NCBI RefSeq assembly: GCF_900566075.1
Contig: NZ_UPHU01000001.1
Span: forward strand, 3,968,325-4,032,324
Reading direction: 5' to 3'
Origin: Mycobacterium pseudokansasii
GTDB lineage: Bacteria > Actinomycetota > Actinomycetes > Mycobacteriales > Mycobacteriaceae
Length of the DNA stretch: 64,000 nt
Shown here in pieces: positions 10,052 through 19,726 of the stretch (position 1 is the stretch's first letter; every line of letters begins with the position of its first letter). Under the pieces are notes generated by a model that had not been told where the DNA came from, did not search any database, and worked only from the letters and a program-made list of their open reading frames with translations. The translations under genes were made by a program, and so were the position numbers.

Positions 10052-11032
10052 TCAGCGGCGAAACTCCAGCACGTCGCGCAACGGTCGCCGCGGTGTGGGC
10101 GGCGGAACCTCGCCGGAGGGTGCCACGCCGATCCGGATCAACACCTGAGGTACCGCCGGGCTGCCGGTGAGATCGCCGACGATGGCGCGGCTGGCTGCTA
10201 TCTCGGTCAGGTGGGTGACCGGGCAGGTCGCCAATCCGGCAAGGGTGCACTCGAGCAGGACGGCCGACAGCGCCCGGCCGCAATCGAGGGCGTCGGCGCG
10301 GGTGTCCCCGGGCGTCGACAGCACCACGATTCTGGCTTGATCGGGCCTGCTGGCCGAACTGCGCTCGCTGTGCCAGTCGGCAGGAAACCGGCGATTCACA
10401 GCCACCGCCCGAGCCGCCGACCCGGACGCCAGCGCGCTTTCGGGTATCCCTTCCGATTCCCTGGAAGCCGCTGTCCACCACGCTAATTCATGATGGTATG
10501 AGTCGTCGTAGCGGCGCAGCGCCTCGGTGAGCCGCGACGCCTCGGCGAGTCGAGGCCGCGCGTCGTCGGCCAATACCGCAAGCTCGATCCCGTCGTTTTC
10601 GAACGAGCTGCGCAGCACGGATTCCAATGACGCCCATTCGCTGGGCGCCCGGAACGGACGCCGGTCGGTTCGGCGACGCAATATCGCGCCGGCCCGGTCA
10701 CGCCGGGGTTGGGTGACATAGTCCATCGGGGCGAAGTCGATCGAGGCCAGGTGGTCCAGATCGTTGGGGTTGGGAAAAAGGTCGACGGCTGCGTCCCACC
10801 CGGCGGCGGCCATGGCGACCTGAAAGTGATCGAGTAGGGCACCGCAACTGATCACCGCTTCGCGACCCGAGCTGTCCGCCGAGGTCACCAGGCGGCGCGG
10901 ATCGAGGAACAAATCGACGGCCGTACCGCCCGCGAACCACCGCCACGGCTGGCTGTTGTGTAGTGAAGGAGCATGGCACGCCAACTCCACGGCCTTCGTG
11001 ATTACCGTGGTGTCGACCATCGCTTGGGTCAT
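10052..11032 (-). CDS. acg: Acg-family nitroreductase-like flavoprotein (Rv2032 type)
   Basis: This is a 326-residue member of the mycobacterial Acg/Rv3127/Rv3131 family. It shows the family landmarks HAPSLHNSQPWRW near residue 20, GREAVISCGALLDHFQVAMA near 60, RRRTDRRPF near 120, LLECTLAGLATCPVTH near 255 and a C-terminal TPRRPL. Acg binds FMN but lacks ordinary nitroreductase activity and may sequester flavin; the substrate is unknown. ATG 11032 has AAGGCAGG upstream. Frames starting further 5' are unsupported. It is divergent from the acyl-CoA synthetase operon, and the shared 260-bp region holds a DosR-like site at 11089-11108. The symbol is by resemblance; a second paralogue lies at 26122-27123. 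Confidence 0.88.
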   Translation of the reverse strand: MTQAMVDTTVITKAVELACHAPSLHNSQPWRWFAGGTAVDLFLDPRRLVTSADSSGREAVISCGALLDHFQVAMAAAGWDAAVDLFPNPNDLDHLASIDFAPMDYVTQPRRDRAGAILRRRTDRRPFRAPSEWASLESVLRSSFENDGIELAVLADDARPRLAEASRLTEALRRYDDSYHHELAWWTAASRESEGIPESALASGSAARAVAVNRRFPADWHSERSSASRPDQARIVVLSTPGDTRADALDCGRALSAVLLECTLAGLATCPVTHLTEIAASRAIVGDLTGSPAVPQVLIRIGVAPSGEVPPPTPRRPLRDVLEFRR

Positions 11033-11088
11033 CGCATTCACCTGCCTTGTGATCTGATATCGACTTTCGTCGCAGCCGGGATTCGGCG

Positions 11089-11108
11089 CCAGAGTCCTTG
11101 GTCCCCGG
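11089..11108. promoter_or_regulatory. Candidate DosR box between acg and acsA
   Basis: Read on the minus strand the core is GGGACCAAGGACTC, 10 of 14 matches to the DosR core. It is about 65 bp upstream of the acg-like start and about 190 bp upstream of the synthetase start. A second imperfect palindrome (GGCCCATTGGGCC, about 11116-11128) lies beside it, and paired boxes are common at DosR promoters. Confidence 0.55.
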
Positions 11109-11293
11109 CGCGGTGGCCCATTGGGCCTTGAAGGAGCTGGACGGCGGCTGAGTTCCGAGTCGAAGGACAACCGGCAGTGGACTTGATGACTTTCTTCTCT
11201 ATCGGGTGGCCAGGCCCGGGAAAACGATGAAACCGATGAAGAGGCCACGGCTTCGCGCTGGGTGTAGGCCGTGTCGAATCGTTAGGACGATTG

Positions 11294-13123
11294 ATGGATG
11301 TCATTCACAAGACGCCCCACGACTACCGCGTCCCGCCCAATCTCACCGACTACGAGCGGGCGCGTGCCCAGTTCAGGTGGTCGGATGTGCCGGCGCTGTG
11401 TGAGGGTATGGGCGGGGGCATTGGCGAGGACAGCTGCAACATCGGCTACGCCGCCCTGGACAGACACGTCCAAGACGCGACCGGCCCGGCCGCCACACAC
11501 ACCGCATTGCGGTTCGTCACCGACAAGAGCTGGGACGGCGCGATATCCACGCGGGATCTGAGTTATGCGGAGCTCAGCCGACTCGCGGCGCGATTCACCG
11601 GCGTGTTGCGCGCGCTGGGCATCAACAAGGGCTACCGCGTGTTCACGATCATGGGCCGGATCCCCGAGCTCTACCTCACGATGCTGGGTGCACTTCGCAA
11701 CGGCAGCATCGTTTCGCCGTTGTTCTCGGCTTTCGGGCCAGAGCCGATCGCCACCAGAGTCGAGATCGGGCAAGCCGACGTGCTGGTCACCACGAAGGCG
11801 ATCTACCAGCGCAAGATCGCCAAGATTCGCGACCGGTTGACCTCGGTACGACACGTGCTCGTCGTCGACGACGACAAGACGGGCGAGCAGCTACCGGGAA
11901 CGCTCAACTTCTGGGATTGGATGAACGCAGCCGAGGAGAACACGCCGGTCGAACCCACCACCGCCGAGGACCCGGCACTGCTGCACTTCACCAGCGGCAC
12001 CACCGGCACCCCCAAGGGCGCCATCCACGTTCACGGTGCCGTCGCGATGCACTATGTCACCGGCCGCTACGCGCTCGACCTTCATCCCGACGACATCTAC
12101 TGGTGCACGGCCGATCCCGGGTGGGTCACCGGAACGTCGTACGGCATCATCAGCCCCCTGCTGCACGGGGTGACTTCCGTCGTCGACGAAGCGGAGTTCG
12201 ACGCCGAGCGGTGGTACCGGATACTGCAGGACCAAAGCGTGTCGGTCTGGTACACGGCACCGACCGGCATCAGGATGTTGATCAAGGCCGGATCCGAACT
12301 ACCGGCGCATTACCGGTTCCCGCAGCTGCGTTTCATCGCCAGTGTGGGCGAACCACTCAATCCCGAGGCGGTCTGGTGGGGAAAACGGGTGCTGGGCTTG
12401 CCGATTCACGACAATTGGTGGCAGACCGAGACCGGCGGGATCATGATCGCCAATACGCCGGCGTTCGACATCAAGCCCGGCTCGATGGGTCGGCCGTTGC
12501 CCGGCGTGGACGCCTACATCGTGCGCCAGAACGACGACGGCAGCACGTCGGTGATCGAGGAGCCCGACGTGGAGGGTGAGCTGGCCCTCAAGCCGGGCTG
12601 GCCGTCGATGTTCCGCGGTTATCTGCACGCCGAGGACCGCTATCGAAAGTGCTTCAGTGACGGGCTTTATCTCACCGGCGATCTGGCGAAGAAGGATGCC
12701 GACGGCTACTTCTGGTTCGTCGGCCGCAAGGACGACGTCATCAAATCCGCCGGCCATCTGATCGGGCCGTTCGAGGTGGAAAGCGCGCTGACCGACCATC
12801 CGGCGGTGGCCGAGGCGGCCGTCATCGGCAAGCCGGATCCGACCGTCGGGGCAGTCATCAAAGCCTTTGTCACCCTCAAGGACGGTTTCGTCGCCGACGA
12901 CGACCTGCGGCTGCAGCTGTTGGGACACGCCCGCAAGCGGCTCGGAGCTGCCGTGGCGCCCAAGGAGATTCAGTTCGTCGATGCGTTGCCGCACACCAGC
13001 AGCGGCAAGATCATGCGGCGGCTGCTGAAGGCTCGCGAGCTCGGGCTGCCCGAAGGTGACACCTCCACCGTGGAGAACTTGACCGCTCCTCAGCAACAGC
13101 AGCCCCAGGAGGTGTCGCAGTGA
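11294..13123 (+). CDS. acsA: AMP-forming acetyl/acyl-CoA synthetase
   Basis: The 609-residue adenylate-forming enzyme has the P-loop-like motif [14 protein letters not shown] (about 237-250), the A5 segment NWWQTETGG, the hinge [12 protein letters not shown] and the C-terminal catalytic Lys in TSSGKIMRR. It activates acetate or a short acyl acid to the CoA thioester through an acyl-AMP, and can in principle run the other way. The layout resembles Bacillus AcsA more than the long Acs type. ATG 11294 follows an in-frame TTG; AGGACG lies upstream. Its stop overlaps the E1 alpha start (GTGA), so it opens an operon with a 2-oxoacid dehydrogenase and an ACP. Substrate specificity is not visible. 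Confidence 0.88.
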   Translation: MDVIHKTPHDYRVPPNLTDYERARAQFRWSDVPALCEGMGGGIGEDSCNIGYAALDRHVQDATGPAATHTALRFVTDKSWDGAISTRDLSYAELSRLAARFTGVLRALGINKGYRVFTIMGRIPELYLTMLGALRNGSIVSPLFSAFGPEPIATRVEIGQADVLVTTKAIYQRKIAKIRDRLTSVRHVLVVDDDKTGEQLPGTLNFWDWMNAAEENTPVEPTTAEDPALLHFTSGTTGTPKGAIHVHGAVAMHYVTGRYALDLHPDDIYWCTADPGWVTGTSYGIISPLLHGVTSVVDEAEFDAERWYRILQDQSVSVWYTAPTGIRMLIKAGSELPAHYRFPQLRFIASVGEPLNPEAVWWGKRVLGLPIHDNWWQTETGGIMIANTPAFDIKPGSMGRPLPGVDAYIVRQNDDGSTSVIEEPDVEGELALKPGWPSMFRGYLHAEDRYRKCFSDGLYLTGDLAKKDADGYFWFVGRKDDVIKSAGHLIGPFEVESALTDHPAVAEAAVIGKPDPTVGAVIKAFVTLKDGFVADDDLRLQLLGHARKRLGAAVAPKEIQFVDALPHTSSGKIMRRLLKARELGLPEGDTSTVENLTAPQQQQPQEVSQ

Positions 13124-14127
13124 CCGATACGAAGCTGGCGCAGGAACTGCTGGCGGATATGGTCCGGGTGCGCCGGATGGAAGAAAAATGCGCAGAACTC
13201 TACAGCGCGGCCAAGATTCGGGGGTTCCTGCATCTCTACGTCGGCGAGGAGGCCGTGGCCGCGGGTTCCCTGCGCGCCCTTGCCGAAGACGACGCGGTGG
13301 TGGCGACCTATCGCGAGCATGCGCACGCGCTGCTGCGCGGCCTCCCGATGACCTCGATCATGGCCGAGATGTTCGGCAAGCAGGAGGGCTGCTCGCGCGG
13401 CCGCGGCGGGTCGATGCACCTGTTCGACAAGTCCAGGCGGTTCTACGGTGGCAACGCGATTGTGGCCGGCGGCCTGCCGCTGGCGGTGGGTGTCGCGCTC
13501 GCCGACGCGATGCTGAAGCGAAACCGCGTGACAGCATGCTATTTCGGCGACGGCGCGGTCGCCGAAGGCGCGTTTCACGAGTCGTTGAACATGGCGGCGC
13601 TGTGGAACCTGCCGGTGTTGTTCCTGTGCGAGAACAACCTCTACGCCATGGGGACCGCATTGGACCGGGCGCAGTCCCAGACCGACCTCACCGTCAAGGC
13701 GGCGTCGTACAAGGTCCCGACGCTGGCCGTGGACGGGATGGACGTCGAGGCGTGCCTCAACGCCACCCAACAGGGTGTCGACCACGTCCGCAATACCGGC
13801 GGCCCGTTCTTCATCGAGTTCCGTACCTACCGGTTCCGCGCGCATTCGATGTTCGACCCGGAACTGTACCGCGACAAGGCCGAAGTCCAGCGGTGGCGCG
13901 AGCGTGACCCGATCCGGCTGTTCACCCAACAGTGCCTGGACAGCGGCACGCTCACCGACGACGACGTGCGCGAGATCGAGGATTCGGCGGCCGCCGAGAT
14001 CGAGGCGGCGGTGGCCTACGCCGAAGCCGGGACCTGGGAAGACCCGGCCGATCTCGCGCGGGATGTGCTGACGCCGGTCGGGGACGGCACCGCGACCGAC
14101 GAATCGACTTGGGAGCCGGCGCGATGA
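13120..14127 (+). CDS. 2-Oxoacid/acetoin dehydrogenase E1 component, alpha subunit
   Basis: This 335-residue thiamin-diphosphate enzyme subunit has the TPP motif GDGAVAEG about 25 residues before ENN (Mg and diphosphate binding) and the active-site helix region [19 protein letters not shown]. Length and motifs fit the PdhA/AcoA group rather than the longer branched-chain type. With the beta subunit it decarboxylates pyruvate or acetoin and passes the acyl group to the E2 lipoyl arm. The GTG start overlaps the synthetase stop and AGGAGG lies 8 bases upstream, so coupling is clear. No E3 gene is in the operon. The substrate (pyruvate, acetoin or a branched oxoacid) cannot be decided from sequence. 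Confidence 0.9.
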   Translation: MTDTKLAQELLADMVRVRRMEEKCAELYSAAKIRGFLHLYVGEEAVAAGSLRALAEDDAVVATYREHAHALLRGLPMTSIMAEMFGKQEGCSRGRGGSMHLFDKSRRFYGGNAIVAGGLPLAVGVALADAMLKRNRVTACYFGDGAVAEGAFHESLNMAALWNLPVLFLCENNLYAMGTALDRAQSQTDLTVKAASYKVPTLAVDGMDVEACLNATQQGVDHVRNTGGPFFIEFRTYRFRAHSMFDPELYRDKAEVQRWRERDPIRLFTQQCLDSGTLTDDDVREIEDSAAAEIEAAVAYAEAGTWEDPADLARDVLTPVGDGTATDESTWEPAR

Positions 14128-15101
14128 AGACCAGCTACCGAACCGCGGTTCACGACGGCATCCGCGACGCCTTGAGCAACGACCCGCACGTCGTACTGAT
14201 GGGCGAAGACGTCGGACGCTACGGCGGAACGTACGCCGCCTCCAAGGGTCTGCTGGAGGAATTCGGCCCGGAACGGGTGCGCGACACCCCGCTGTCCGAA
14301 CTGGGTTTAGTCGGCATCGGAATCGGCGCGGCGCTCAACGGATTACGCCCGATAGTCGAAGTCATGACGGTGAACTTCAGCCTGCTGGCGCTGGACCAGA
14401 TCGTCAATACCGCTGCGGCGCTGCGGCACATGTCCGGTGGGCAGTTCTCGGTGCCGATCGTCGTCCGGATGGCGACCGGGGCCGGACGTCAACTCGCCGC
14501 GCAACACTCGCACAGCCTCGAGCCGTGGTACGCCCACATTCCGGGCATCAAGGTGGTGGCTCCGGCGACCATCGAAGATGCCTACGGCATGCTGGCCCCC
14601 GCCTTGGCCGACCCCGACCCGGTGATCATCTTCGAGCATGTTCAGCTCTACAACACCTCGGCCGATGTCGACGCGCTCAAGCCGACCGATATCTGCCGGG
14701 CAGCGGTGCGCCGCAGCGGCGCCGACGTGACGCTGATCGCCTACGGCGGCTGCCTGGGCAAGGCGCTCGACGCGGCCAACGAGCTGTCGCTGGCCGGAAT
14801 CGACTGCGAAGTCATCGATCTGCGGGTGCTGCGACCGCTGGACACCGACACCATCCTGGAGTCGGTCCGCAAGACACATCGCGCGGTGGTGATCGACGAA
14901 GCGTGGCGCAGCGGCAGTTTGGCCGGAGAAATCTCGGCGCAGATCATGGAGGGGGCGTTCTACGACCTCGATGCACCGGTGGCCCGGGTGTGCAGCGCAG
15001 AGGTTCCCATTCCCTATGCCAAACACTTGGAGGAGGCGGCGTTGCCGCAGCCCGCCAAGATCGTCGCCGCCGTGCACGACATGTTCGGTGACCAATCATG
15101 A
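14124..15101 (+). CDS. 2-Oxoacid/acetoin dehydrogenase E1 component, beta subunit
   Basis: This is the 325-residue partner of the preceding subunit, starting at the ATG of an ATGA overlap; the frame extends upstream but that part only shadows E1 alpha. Family features include [13 protein letters not shown] near the N-terminus, [39 protein letters not shown] in the pyrimidine-binding domain and a transketolase C-terminal domain with [13 protein letters not shown]. It forms the alpha2beta2 E1 heterotetramer. Its stop overlaps the E2 start, so all three subunits are translationally coupled. Confidence 0.92.
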   Translation: MKTSYRTAVHDGIRDALSNDPHVVLMGEDVGRYGGTYAASKGLLEEFGPERVRDTPLSELGLVGIGIGAALNGLRPIVEVMTVNFSLLALDQIVNTAAALRHMSGGQFSVPIVVRMATGAGRQLAAQHSHSLEPWYAHIPGIKVVAPATIEDAYGMLAPALADPDPVIIFEHVQLYNTSADVDALKPTDICRAAVRRSGADVTLIAYGGCLGKALDAANELSLAGIDCEVIDLRVLRPLDTDTILESVRKTHRAVVIDEAWRSGSLAGEISAQIMEGAFYDLDAPVARVCSAEVPIPYAKHLEEAALPQPAKIVAAVHDMFGDQS

Positions 15102-16309
15102 TCGAGTTCACCATGCCCGCACTCGGCTCCGACATGGACGAGGGCACCCTGAATGAATGGCTGGTCAAACCCGGCGACACAGTGACCCGCGGGCAGATCG
15201 TGGCCATCATCGAAACCACCAAGGCCGCAGTGGAAATCGAGTGCTGGCAGGAGGGCACCGTCAACGAATTGCTGGTGCCGGTGGGCGAAACCGTCGAAGT
15301 GGGAACCCCGTTGGCCACGTTGCTGGAACCGGGTGAGCGACCGACCAAACAACCGCGCAAGCGGGCCCGGCCCCCGATTGCGGCCGCTGCGGCGCCGGTG
15401 TCGGTACCGTCGGGTGCCGGCGTGGCGCCGGTGACCCCGCCGGGGCCGCCGCCGCATCGCCGCTGGGTCTCCCCCGCCGCCCGCCGACTGGCGCAGTCGC
15501 TACAGGTCGATCTCGACACCGTCACCGGCACCGGTCCGCAGGGAGCGGTCACCATCAACGACGTCGAGCATGCGGCGGCGGCCAAGCCGGCCGAAAAGCC
15601 GGCGGCCACGATCGCCACCAAACCGAGCGCGGCCGACCGCGCCGCGCTGATGCGGAAATCCATCGCGGCGGCGATGAGCCGGTCCAAGCGCGAGATTCCG
15701 CACTACTACCTTGCCGACGAAATCATCATGGAAAAGTCGCTGACCTGGCTGACCGCGCGAAACGCCGAGCGATCAATCACCGAGCGGGTGCTGCCGGCCG
15801 TGTTGCTGTTGAAGGCTGTCGGCCTCGCCGCCCAACGCTACGGCGAGTTCAACGGTTTCTGGCGCGACGACGGGTTCCAGCCCGCGACGGGTGTTCATGT
15901 CGGCGTAGGGATTTCGTTGCGCGGCGGGGGGCTGGTCGCGCCGGCCATCCACGACGTTCCCGACAAGAAGCTCGACGAGTTGATGGGCGACCTCACCGAC
16001 CTGGTGGCGCGGGCACGTTCCTTTTCGTTGCGGAGCTCGGAGATGTCGGACCCGACCATCACGGTGACCAACCTCGGCGACCAGGGCGTCGACACGGTCT
16101 TCGGCGTGATTTACCCACCGCAGGTCGCCATCGTCGGCTTCGGCAAGCCGACCCAGCGGGTCTGCGTCATCGACGGCGGCATTCGCGTCGTCACCGCCGT
16201 GCAGGGCACCCTCGCCGCCGACCACCGGGCCAGCGACGGCCACCGCGGCGCCCTGTTCCTGAGCGCCATCAATGAACTCCTCCAACAACCCGACCTCTTG
16301 GAAAAGTGA
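15098..16309 (+). CDS. Dihydrolipoamide acyltransferase (E2 component)
   Basis: The 403-residue protein is built as one lipoyl domain (1-80, lipoylated Lys42 in ETTKAAVEI), a proline/alanine linker, a peripheral subunit-binding domain (about 128-160, [10 protein letters not shown]) and a catalytic domain ending with [10 protein letters not shown] (His376), the acyltransferase active site. It transfers the acyl group from the lipoyl arm to CoA. The last 75 residues, from about [20 protein letters not shown], closely resemble the short M. tuberculosis DosR-regulon ORF Rv1734c as I remember it. That ORF would then be a fragment of this gene. The start is coupled to E1 beta by an ATGA overlap. 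Confidence 0.93.
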   Translation: MIEFTMPALGSDMDEGTLNEWLVKPGDTVTRGQIVAIIETTKAAVEIECWQEGTVNELLVPVGETVEVGTPLATLLEPGERPTKQPRKRARPPIAAAAAPVSVPSGAGVAPVTPPGPPPHRRWVSPAARRLAQSLQVDLDTVTGTGPQGAVTINDVEHAAAAKPAEKPAATIATKPSAADRAALMRKSIAAAMSRSKREIPHYYLADEIIMEKSLTWLTARNAERSITERVLPAVLLLKAVGLAAQRYGEFNGFWRDDGFQPATGVHVGVGISLRGGGLVAPAIHDVPDKKLDELMGDLTDLVARARSFSLRSSEMSDPTITVTNLGDQGVDTVFGVIYPPQVAIVGFGKPTQRVCVIDGGIRVVTAVQGTLAADHRASDGHRGALFLSAINELLQQPDLLEK

Positions 16310-16316
16310 TGCACAC

Positions 16317-16574
16317 ATGACGACCCAACAGAACACCCGTGACGCGGTGCTGTCCGTATTGACCACCATCGCACCCGAAGTCGACGCCGACGACATTCGC
16401 GACGACGTGCTGCTGCGCGATCAAGTCGACCTCGATTCCATGGACTGGCTGAACTTCCTTCTCGGGATCCACAAACGGATGCACGTCGACATTCCCGAGT
16501 CGGACTACGCGTCCCTTCGCACCCTCACCGACGTGGTGAACTACGTCGACAAGCACGCGACCACAACGGCTTGA
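16317..16574 (+). CDS. Acyl carrier protein
   Basis: This 85-residue acidic, helical ACP has the phosphopantetheine attachment Ser41 in VDLDSMDWLNFLLG, preceded by the typical helix I (AVLSVLTTIAPEVDADDI). The start ATG at 16317 is 7 bp after the E2 stop; a frame extending upstream overlaps E2 and is rejected. It carries acyl groups as thioesters on its pantetheine arm. An ACP as the last gene of an E1-E2 operon is unusual and suggests that an acyl group made by the dehydrogenase or the synthetase is moved onto it. That link is inference. The sequence is not the housekeeping AcpM. Confidence 0.88.
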   Translation: MTTQQNTRDAVLSVLTTIAPEVDADDIRDDVLLRDQVDLDSMDWLNFLLGIHKRMHVDIPESDYASLRTLTDVVNYVDKHATTTA

Positions 16575-16586
16575 ACGGGGAGCCCG

Positions 16587-16602
16587 CCCGCCGCTTTGCG
16601 GG
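16587..16602 (+). terminator. Weak hairpin after the ACP gene
   Basis: CCCGC-CGCTTT-GCGGG forms a 5-bp stem 12 bp after the ACP stop, between two convergent genes. No T-run follows, so it is at most a weak terminator. Confidence 0.3.
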
Positions 16603-16707
16603 GCCGACTGACGAACTGGTCTACACACCCGCCGCGCCTTAAGTGACTGATCAGATCGGCACCGGAATGGCGTACGAGAATGGCTTGCCATAATGGTGAA
16701 GCCACCG

Positions 16708-18090
16708 TCAACAGCTCGAAAGGCCCGCATTCCTGCGGATTTCGGCGAACTCTGTGTTCATGGCCGCCGTCACCTCGTGCGGGTCGTCAACAGTTGCGCC
16801 GTCGGTCAGTACCGCGATATTGAGCTGATCGACATAACTCCACACGGTCACGTTGAGTCCACTCCACGGGGGCAAATGCCCCACTGAATATATTTCGGTG
16901 ACCAGCGCGCCGCCAACCCGGCCATACCGCTGGAAGGCCCCATCAACATTGGCGATTGTCACATTGGGCATTTTGCTTACCGCTCTGCGGCTGGACGCCA
17001 GCCGTAGGCCAGATTCCACAGCTACGGGCAGCGCACAGTCCAACCAGCGGCTGAGGAGCCTGGGCCCCCTGAGCCGGTGACGCTCCTTACTCAAAATGGC
17101 GTTTTCGTGGCAGCGTTGCACCCGCTCTAGCGGGTCTTGAAGGTCAACGGGCAGCACAACGGACAACGCGTCAGCGCAATTCCCAGAAATCCGATCTGCC
17201 GATAAATCCCAGCTCACCGGAATGAGCGCCAGCAGCGGGTCGGCCTTTCCGTCGTAGCGCAAGAGCAACGATCGCAGTGCACCCGCCGACATCGCTAATA
17301 CCAAGTCGTTGATGGTAACCCCGAGATGCCGGGCGGTCCGTTTGACGTCGGCCAACGCCAGGCTGACACTGGCGAACCTGCGCTGCGGGCCGGCCAGGAG
17401 GTGGTTGATGAAGGTCCGCGGTGGCGCCGCCGACCGCGGTACCGCCGCCGAAAGCTCGCGCGAGCTGCGGCGCATCCGGGCCAGACTCTGCGCCGTGTGG
17501 CGAATTGTGCCCGGGATTCGACCAGCCTGGTGCAGGTGGTCCGCGAGCGCCAACCTCATCACCTGCCACTTCCGGGGAGCGGGGTCGGGCAGGTACGGAC
17601 GGGCTACCGGCCCGGGCTGCGGGTCCATGCTGCGGGCGAACAGGTTCGCGGCGGCGACTCCGTCGACAAGTGCATGATGAATCTTGGTGACCACTGCGAT
17701 GCGGCCGTCGGACAGGCCGCTGACGACGTACATTTCCCACAGTGGGCGTCGGCGATCAAGGGGGGTAGTGGCGATTTCTCCGATCGCCTCGTGTAGCTCG
17801 CGGCGACCAGCCGGGCTGGGCAGGCGCCATGGCCGGATGTGGTAGTCGAGGTCGACGTCGCAGTGCTCGCGCCATATCGGGTGGTGCAACTTGAACGGTA
17901 CGTTGACCAGCTGGTAGCGCAACGGCTCAAGCTTGTACAGCCGATTGCGGATCGCCCAACGGAACGACTCGATATCAAAATTCCGACAGTCGTCGTCCAA
18001 CTTTATGATCGCGACTTTGAGCGTGTGGATATGGACGTTGGGCTTCTCACTATAGAGCATGAGCGCATCCGCGCCGTTAAGAAATTTCAC
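16708..18090 (-). CDS. Wax ester synthase / diacylglycerol acyltransferase (WS/DGAT)
   Basis: This is a 460-residue member of the mycobacterial Tgs family. The acyltransferase motif HHALVDG (about 132-138) matches HHxxxDG, and the later PNVTIANVDG segment and the overall length (Tgs1 is 463) also fit. It transfers acyl-CoA to diacylglycerol or an alcohol to make storage triacylglycerol or wax. I chose GTG 18090, giving VKFLNGADALML, the standard N-terminus of this family; an upstream ATG at 18234 would add 48 unsupported residues. It is not the closest match to DosR-controlled Tgs1. It follows the ABC-2 permease by 249 bp, which holds two palindromes. Confidence 0.9.
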   Translation of the reverse strand: MKFLNGADALMLYSEKPNVHIHTLKVAIIKLDDDCRNFDIESFRWAIRNRLYKLEPLRYQLVNVPFKLHHPIWREHCDVDLDYHIRPWRLPSPAGRRELHEAIGEIATTPLDRRRPLWEMYVVSGLSDGRIAVVTKIHHALVDGVAAANLFARSMDPQPGPVARPYLPDPAPRKWQVMRLALADHLHQAGRIPGTIRHTAQSLARMRRSSRELSAAVPRSAAPPRTFINHLLAGPQRRFASVSLALADVKRTARHLGVTINDLVLAMSAGALRSLLLRYDGKADPLLALIPVSWDLSADRISGNCADALSVVLPVDLQDPLERVQRCHENAILSKERHRLRGPRLLSRWLDCALPVAVESGLRLASSRRAVSKMPNVTIANVDGAFQRYGRVGGALVTEIYSVGHLPPWSGLNVTVWSYVDQLNIAVLTDGATVDDPHEVTAAMNTEFAEIRRNAGLSSC

Positions 18091-18254
18091 TGTCGAACCC
18101 CGCTGACAACCCAAAATAATTACCAGATAAAAGAACCAGAAACTCTTACAATATACGCTCCTGTTTGCGGTACTCAACATCGTTCGATTGATGCTGAGCG
18201 CACGGGCACTGCTCCCAGCCACGAATGGCGCCAACTTGGCGTGAACACAATCGA

Positions 18255-18299
18255 TAACGTGACGTTACGATCGTTGCGATAATGCTACTCATTAGCATT
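18255..18299. promoter_or_regulatory. Two perfect inverted repeats upstream of the WS/DGAT gene
   Basis: TAACGT-G-ACGTTA (18255-18267) and AATGCTA-CTCAT-TAGCATT (18281-18299) lie 165-210 bp upstream of the WS/DGAT start in an AT-richer stretch, just after the permease stop. Neither is followed by a T-run in the right direction, so operators seem likelier than terminators. Confidence 0.45.
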
Positions 18300-18338
18300 C
18301 AATTGCCCGCCAAGTGGATGGCTGAATTGCCATCACGA

Positions 18339-19202
18339 TCATCGCCGCTTGGATAAGACAATGACCGCGATCGGCACCAAAACCACCAGGCAGCCGAGAA
18401 TCCACGCCAACGTCGGCGCCATGACAGGCCATGTAACCGGTAAGACTTTCTTAGTGGTATCGCCCGCCAGAGCGCGCAATGCCTCGACAAACTGAGAGAT
18501 GGGTTGATTACGCACGAATGGGTGAATCCATCGAGGAAACAGCCGGATAGGCATGAGACCGACGGACAACAGTCCGAAGATCAAGATCGGCAGGGACAGG
18601 AGAGGCACCATCGCGTCGGGGTTTTTGGTAGCGGTGCCCAGCAAATCAGCAGCTAGCGCCAGCAAAACCCCGATCACGAGCACCAATACGCAAAAGCCGA
18701 CGATATAAAGGGGTCCGCGATGAAACCGGAATCCGACCACGTAACCACTAATCAGTGATACCGACAGGCCCCAGCAGCATCGGTAAAGAGCGACGGACAC
18801 GCGAGCAAGCACCGGTGTCAACGGGGAAATTGGCATCGTGGCGAACCGTCGATTGATGCCTCGCAAGGCATCAGTGGCCGCTCGGAAGCCCGATCCGATT
18901 GCCGCAAAAGCGATGGCTTGCAATGCGACCAATGGCGTGATGTATTGCCCGATGCTGCTGGCTACTCCAGAGCCGCCGACGAACTGGTTCCACGGTTTGG
19001 CGAACGGGATATAGAAGCCCACCATGAACACCACCGGCGCTCCGACCGTGGTGAGTTTCTCTCCGACGCTCAGACTCGGTGAGATAAAGCGGCCAAAGAG
19101 CACCCACCCCTGCCGAAGCGCCAGCAGGCGTGGTGTCTTCACATTCTTACTCAGCCTCCACAAGGTTGCGTGCCGGGGCGGATCGATAACCCGGGGACTC
19201 AT
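18339..19202 (-). CDS. ABC-2 type (DrrB/DrrC-like) export permease
   Basis: The 287-residue membrane protein has about six hydrophobic segments, beginning with one near VVFMVGFYIPF. The pattern GFRFHRG and the late WIHPFVRNQPISQFVEALRAL recall DrrC of the mycobacterial PDIM exporter and daunorubicin-type permeases. It should be the membrane half of a lipid or drug exporter, but no ATPase gene is adjacent. ATG 19202 is supported by AGGTGG upstream and by an ATGA overlap with the preceding small ORF; a GTG 12 bp upstream is the alternative. Its neighbour is a WS/DGAT, so a neutral-lipid or fatty-acyl cargo is possible but unproven. Confidence 0.82.
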   Translation of the reverse strand: MSPRVIDPPRHATLWRLSKNVKTPRLLALRQGWVLFGRFISPSLSVGEKLTTVGAPVVFMVGFYIPFAKPWNQFVGGSGVASSIGQYITPLVALQAIAFAAIGSGFRAATDALRGINRRFATMPISPLTPVLARVSVALYRCCWGLSVSLISGYVVGFRFHRGPLYIVGFCVLVLVIGVLLALAADLLGTATKNPDAMVPLLSLPILIFGLLSVGLMPIRLFPRWIHPFVRNQPISQFVEALRALAGDTTKKVLPVTWPVMAPTLAWILGCLVVLVPIAVIVLSKRR

Positions 19203-19534
19203 CGCAGAGCCCACCTCGTGAGATGGTGCGCCGAGCAGGGCTCGCCGAGATCCGGCAACCGGAGTCTCAGAACGGCGTTGACTTGTTGTGGCGACAGTGA
19301 TCCGAGCGCTGCAACATCAGGATCGAGATCCTTCCGGGGCGAATCTGGCCACAGGTGATGCTGACGATACATCCGCTTGTTGGCGGCGCCGTCGGCGATG
19401 AACCGCTCCGGTTTGACCTTGGTTTCATGGTCGAGGTCTCTCGGGCCGGGACACCTAATGAGGAAGAGCATGTCCATGGCGCTATATGATAGTATCGTTT
19501 CCTGGTCATTCGCACTGGAAGCAGCCCGCGGCAC
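19199..19534 (-). CDS. Unknown protein of about 111 residues upstream of the permease
   Basis: I do not recognise this ORF. It starts with GTG 19534 (or ATG 19477, giving MDMLFLIRCPGPRDLD) and its stop overlaps the permease start as ATGA, the type of junction seen between real co-translated genes in this window. The C-terminal half (LSPQQVNAVLRLRLPDLG) looks protein-like. No signal peptide, membrane segment or metal motif is visible. No good ribosome site is seen at either start. It may be a genuine small partner or the 3' remnant of a longer gene. Confidence 0.4.
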   Translation of the reverse strand: MPRAASSANDQETILSYSAMDMLFLIRCPGPRDLDHETKVKPERFIADGAANKRMYRQHHLWPDSPRKDLDPDVAALGSLSPQQVNAVLRLRLPDLGEPCSAHHLTRWALR

Positions 19535-19726
19535 TCAGCCAGGGCTATCGAGTTGGCGATTTACCGCGTATCAGCGCAATTCCGTACACCGCTGCCGTGG
19601 ATTGAACTGCCCCGGGCGTCGCTTCTGCCAACCCAGTCCTGCTACGGGGGTGGCCAGCTGGCGCGGATACGGAGCCGACTCCAATAGCATCATGCCTGTC
19701 AGGTATCAGATGAGAGGGGTTGGCTG

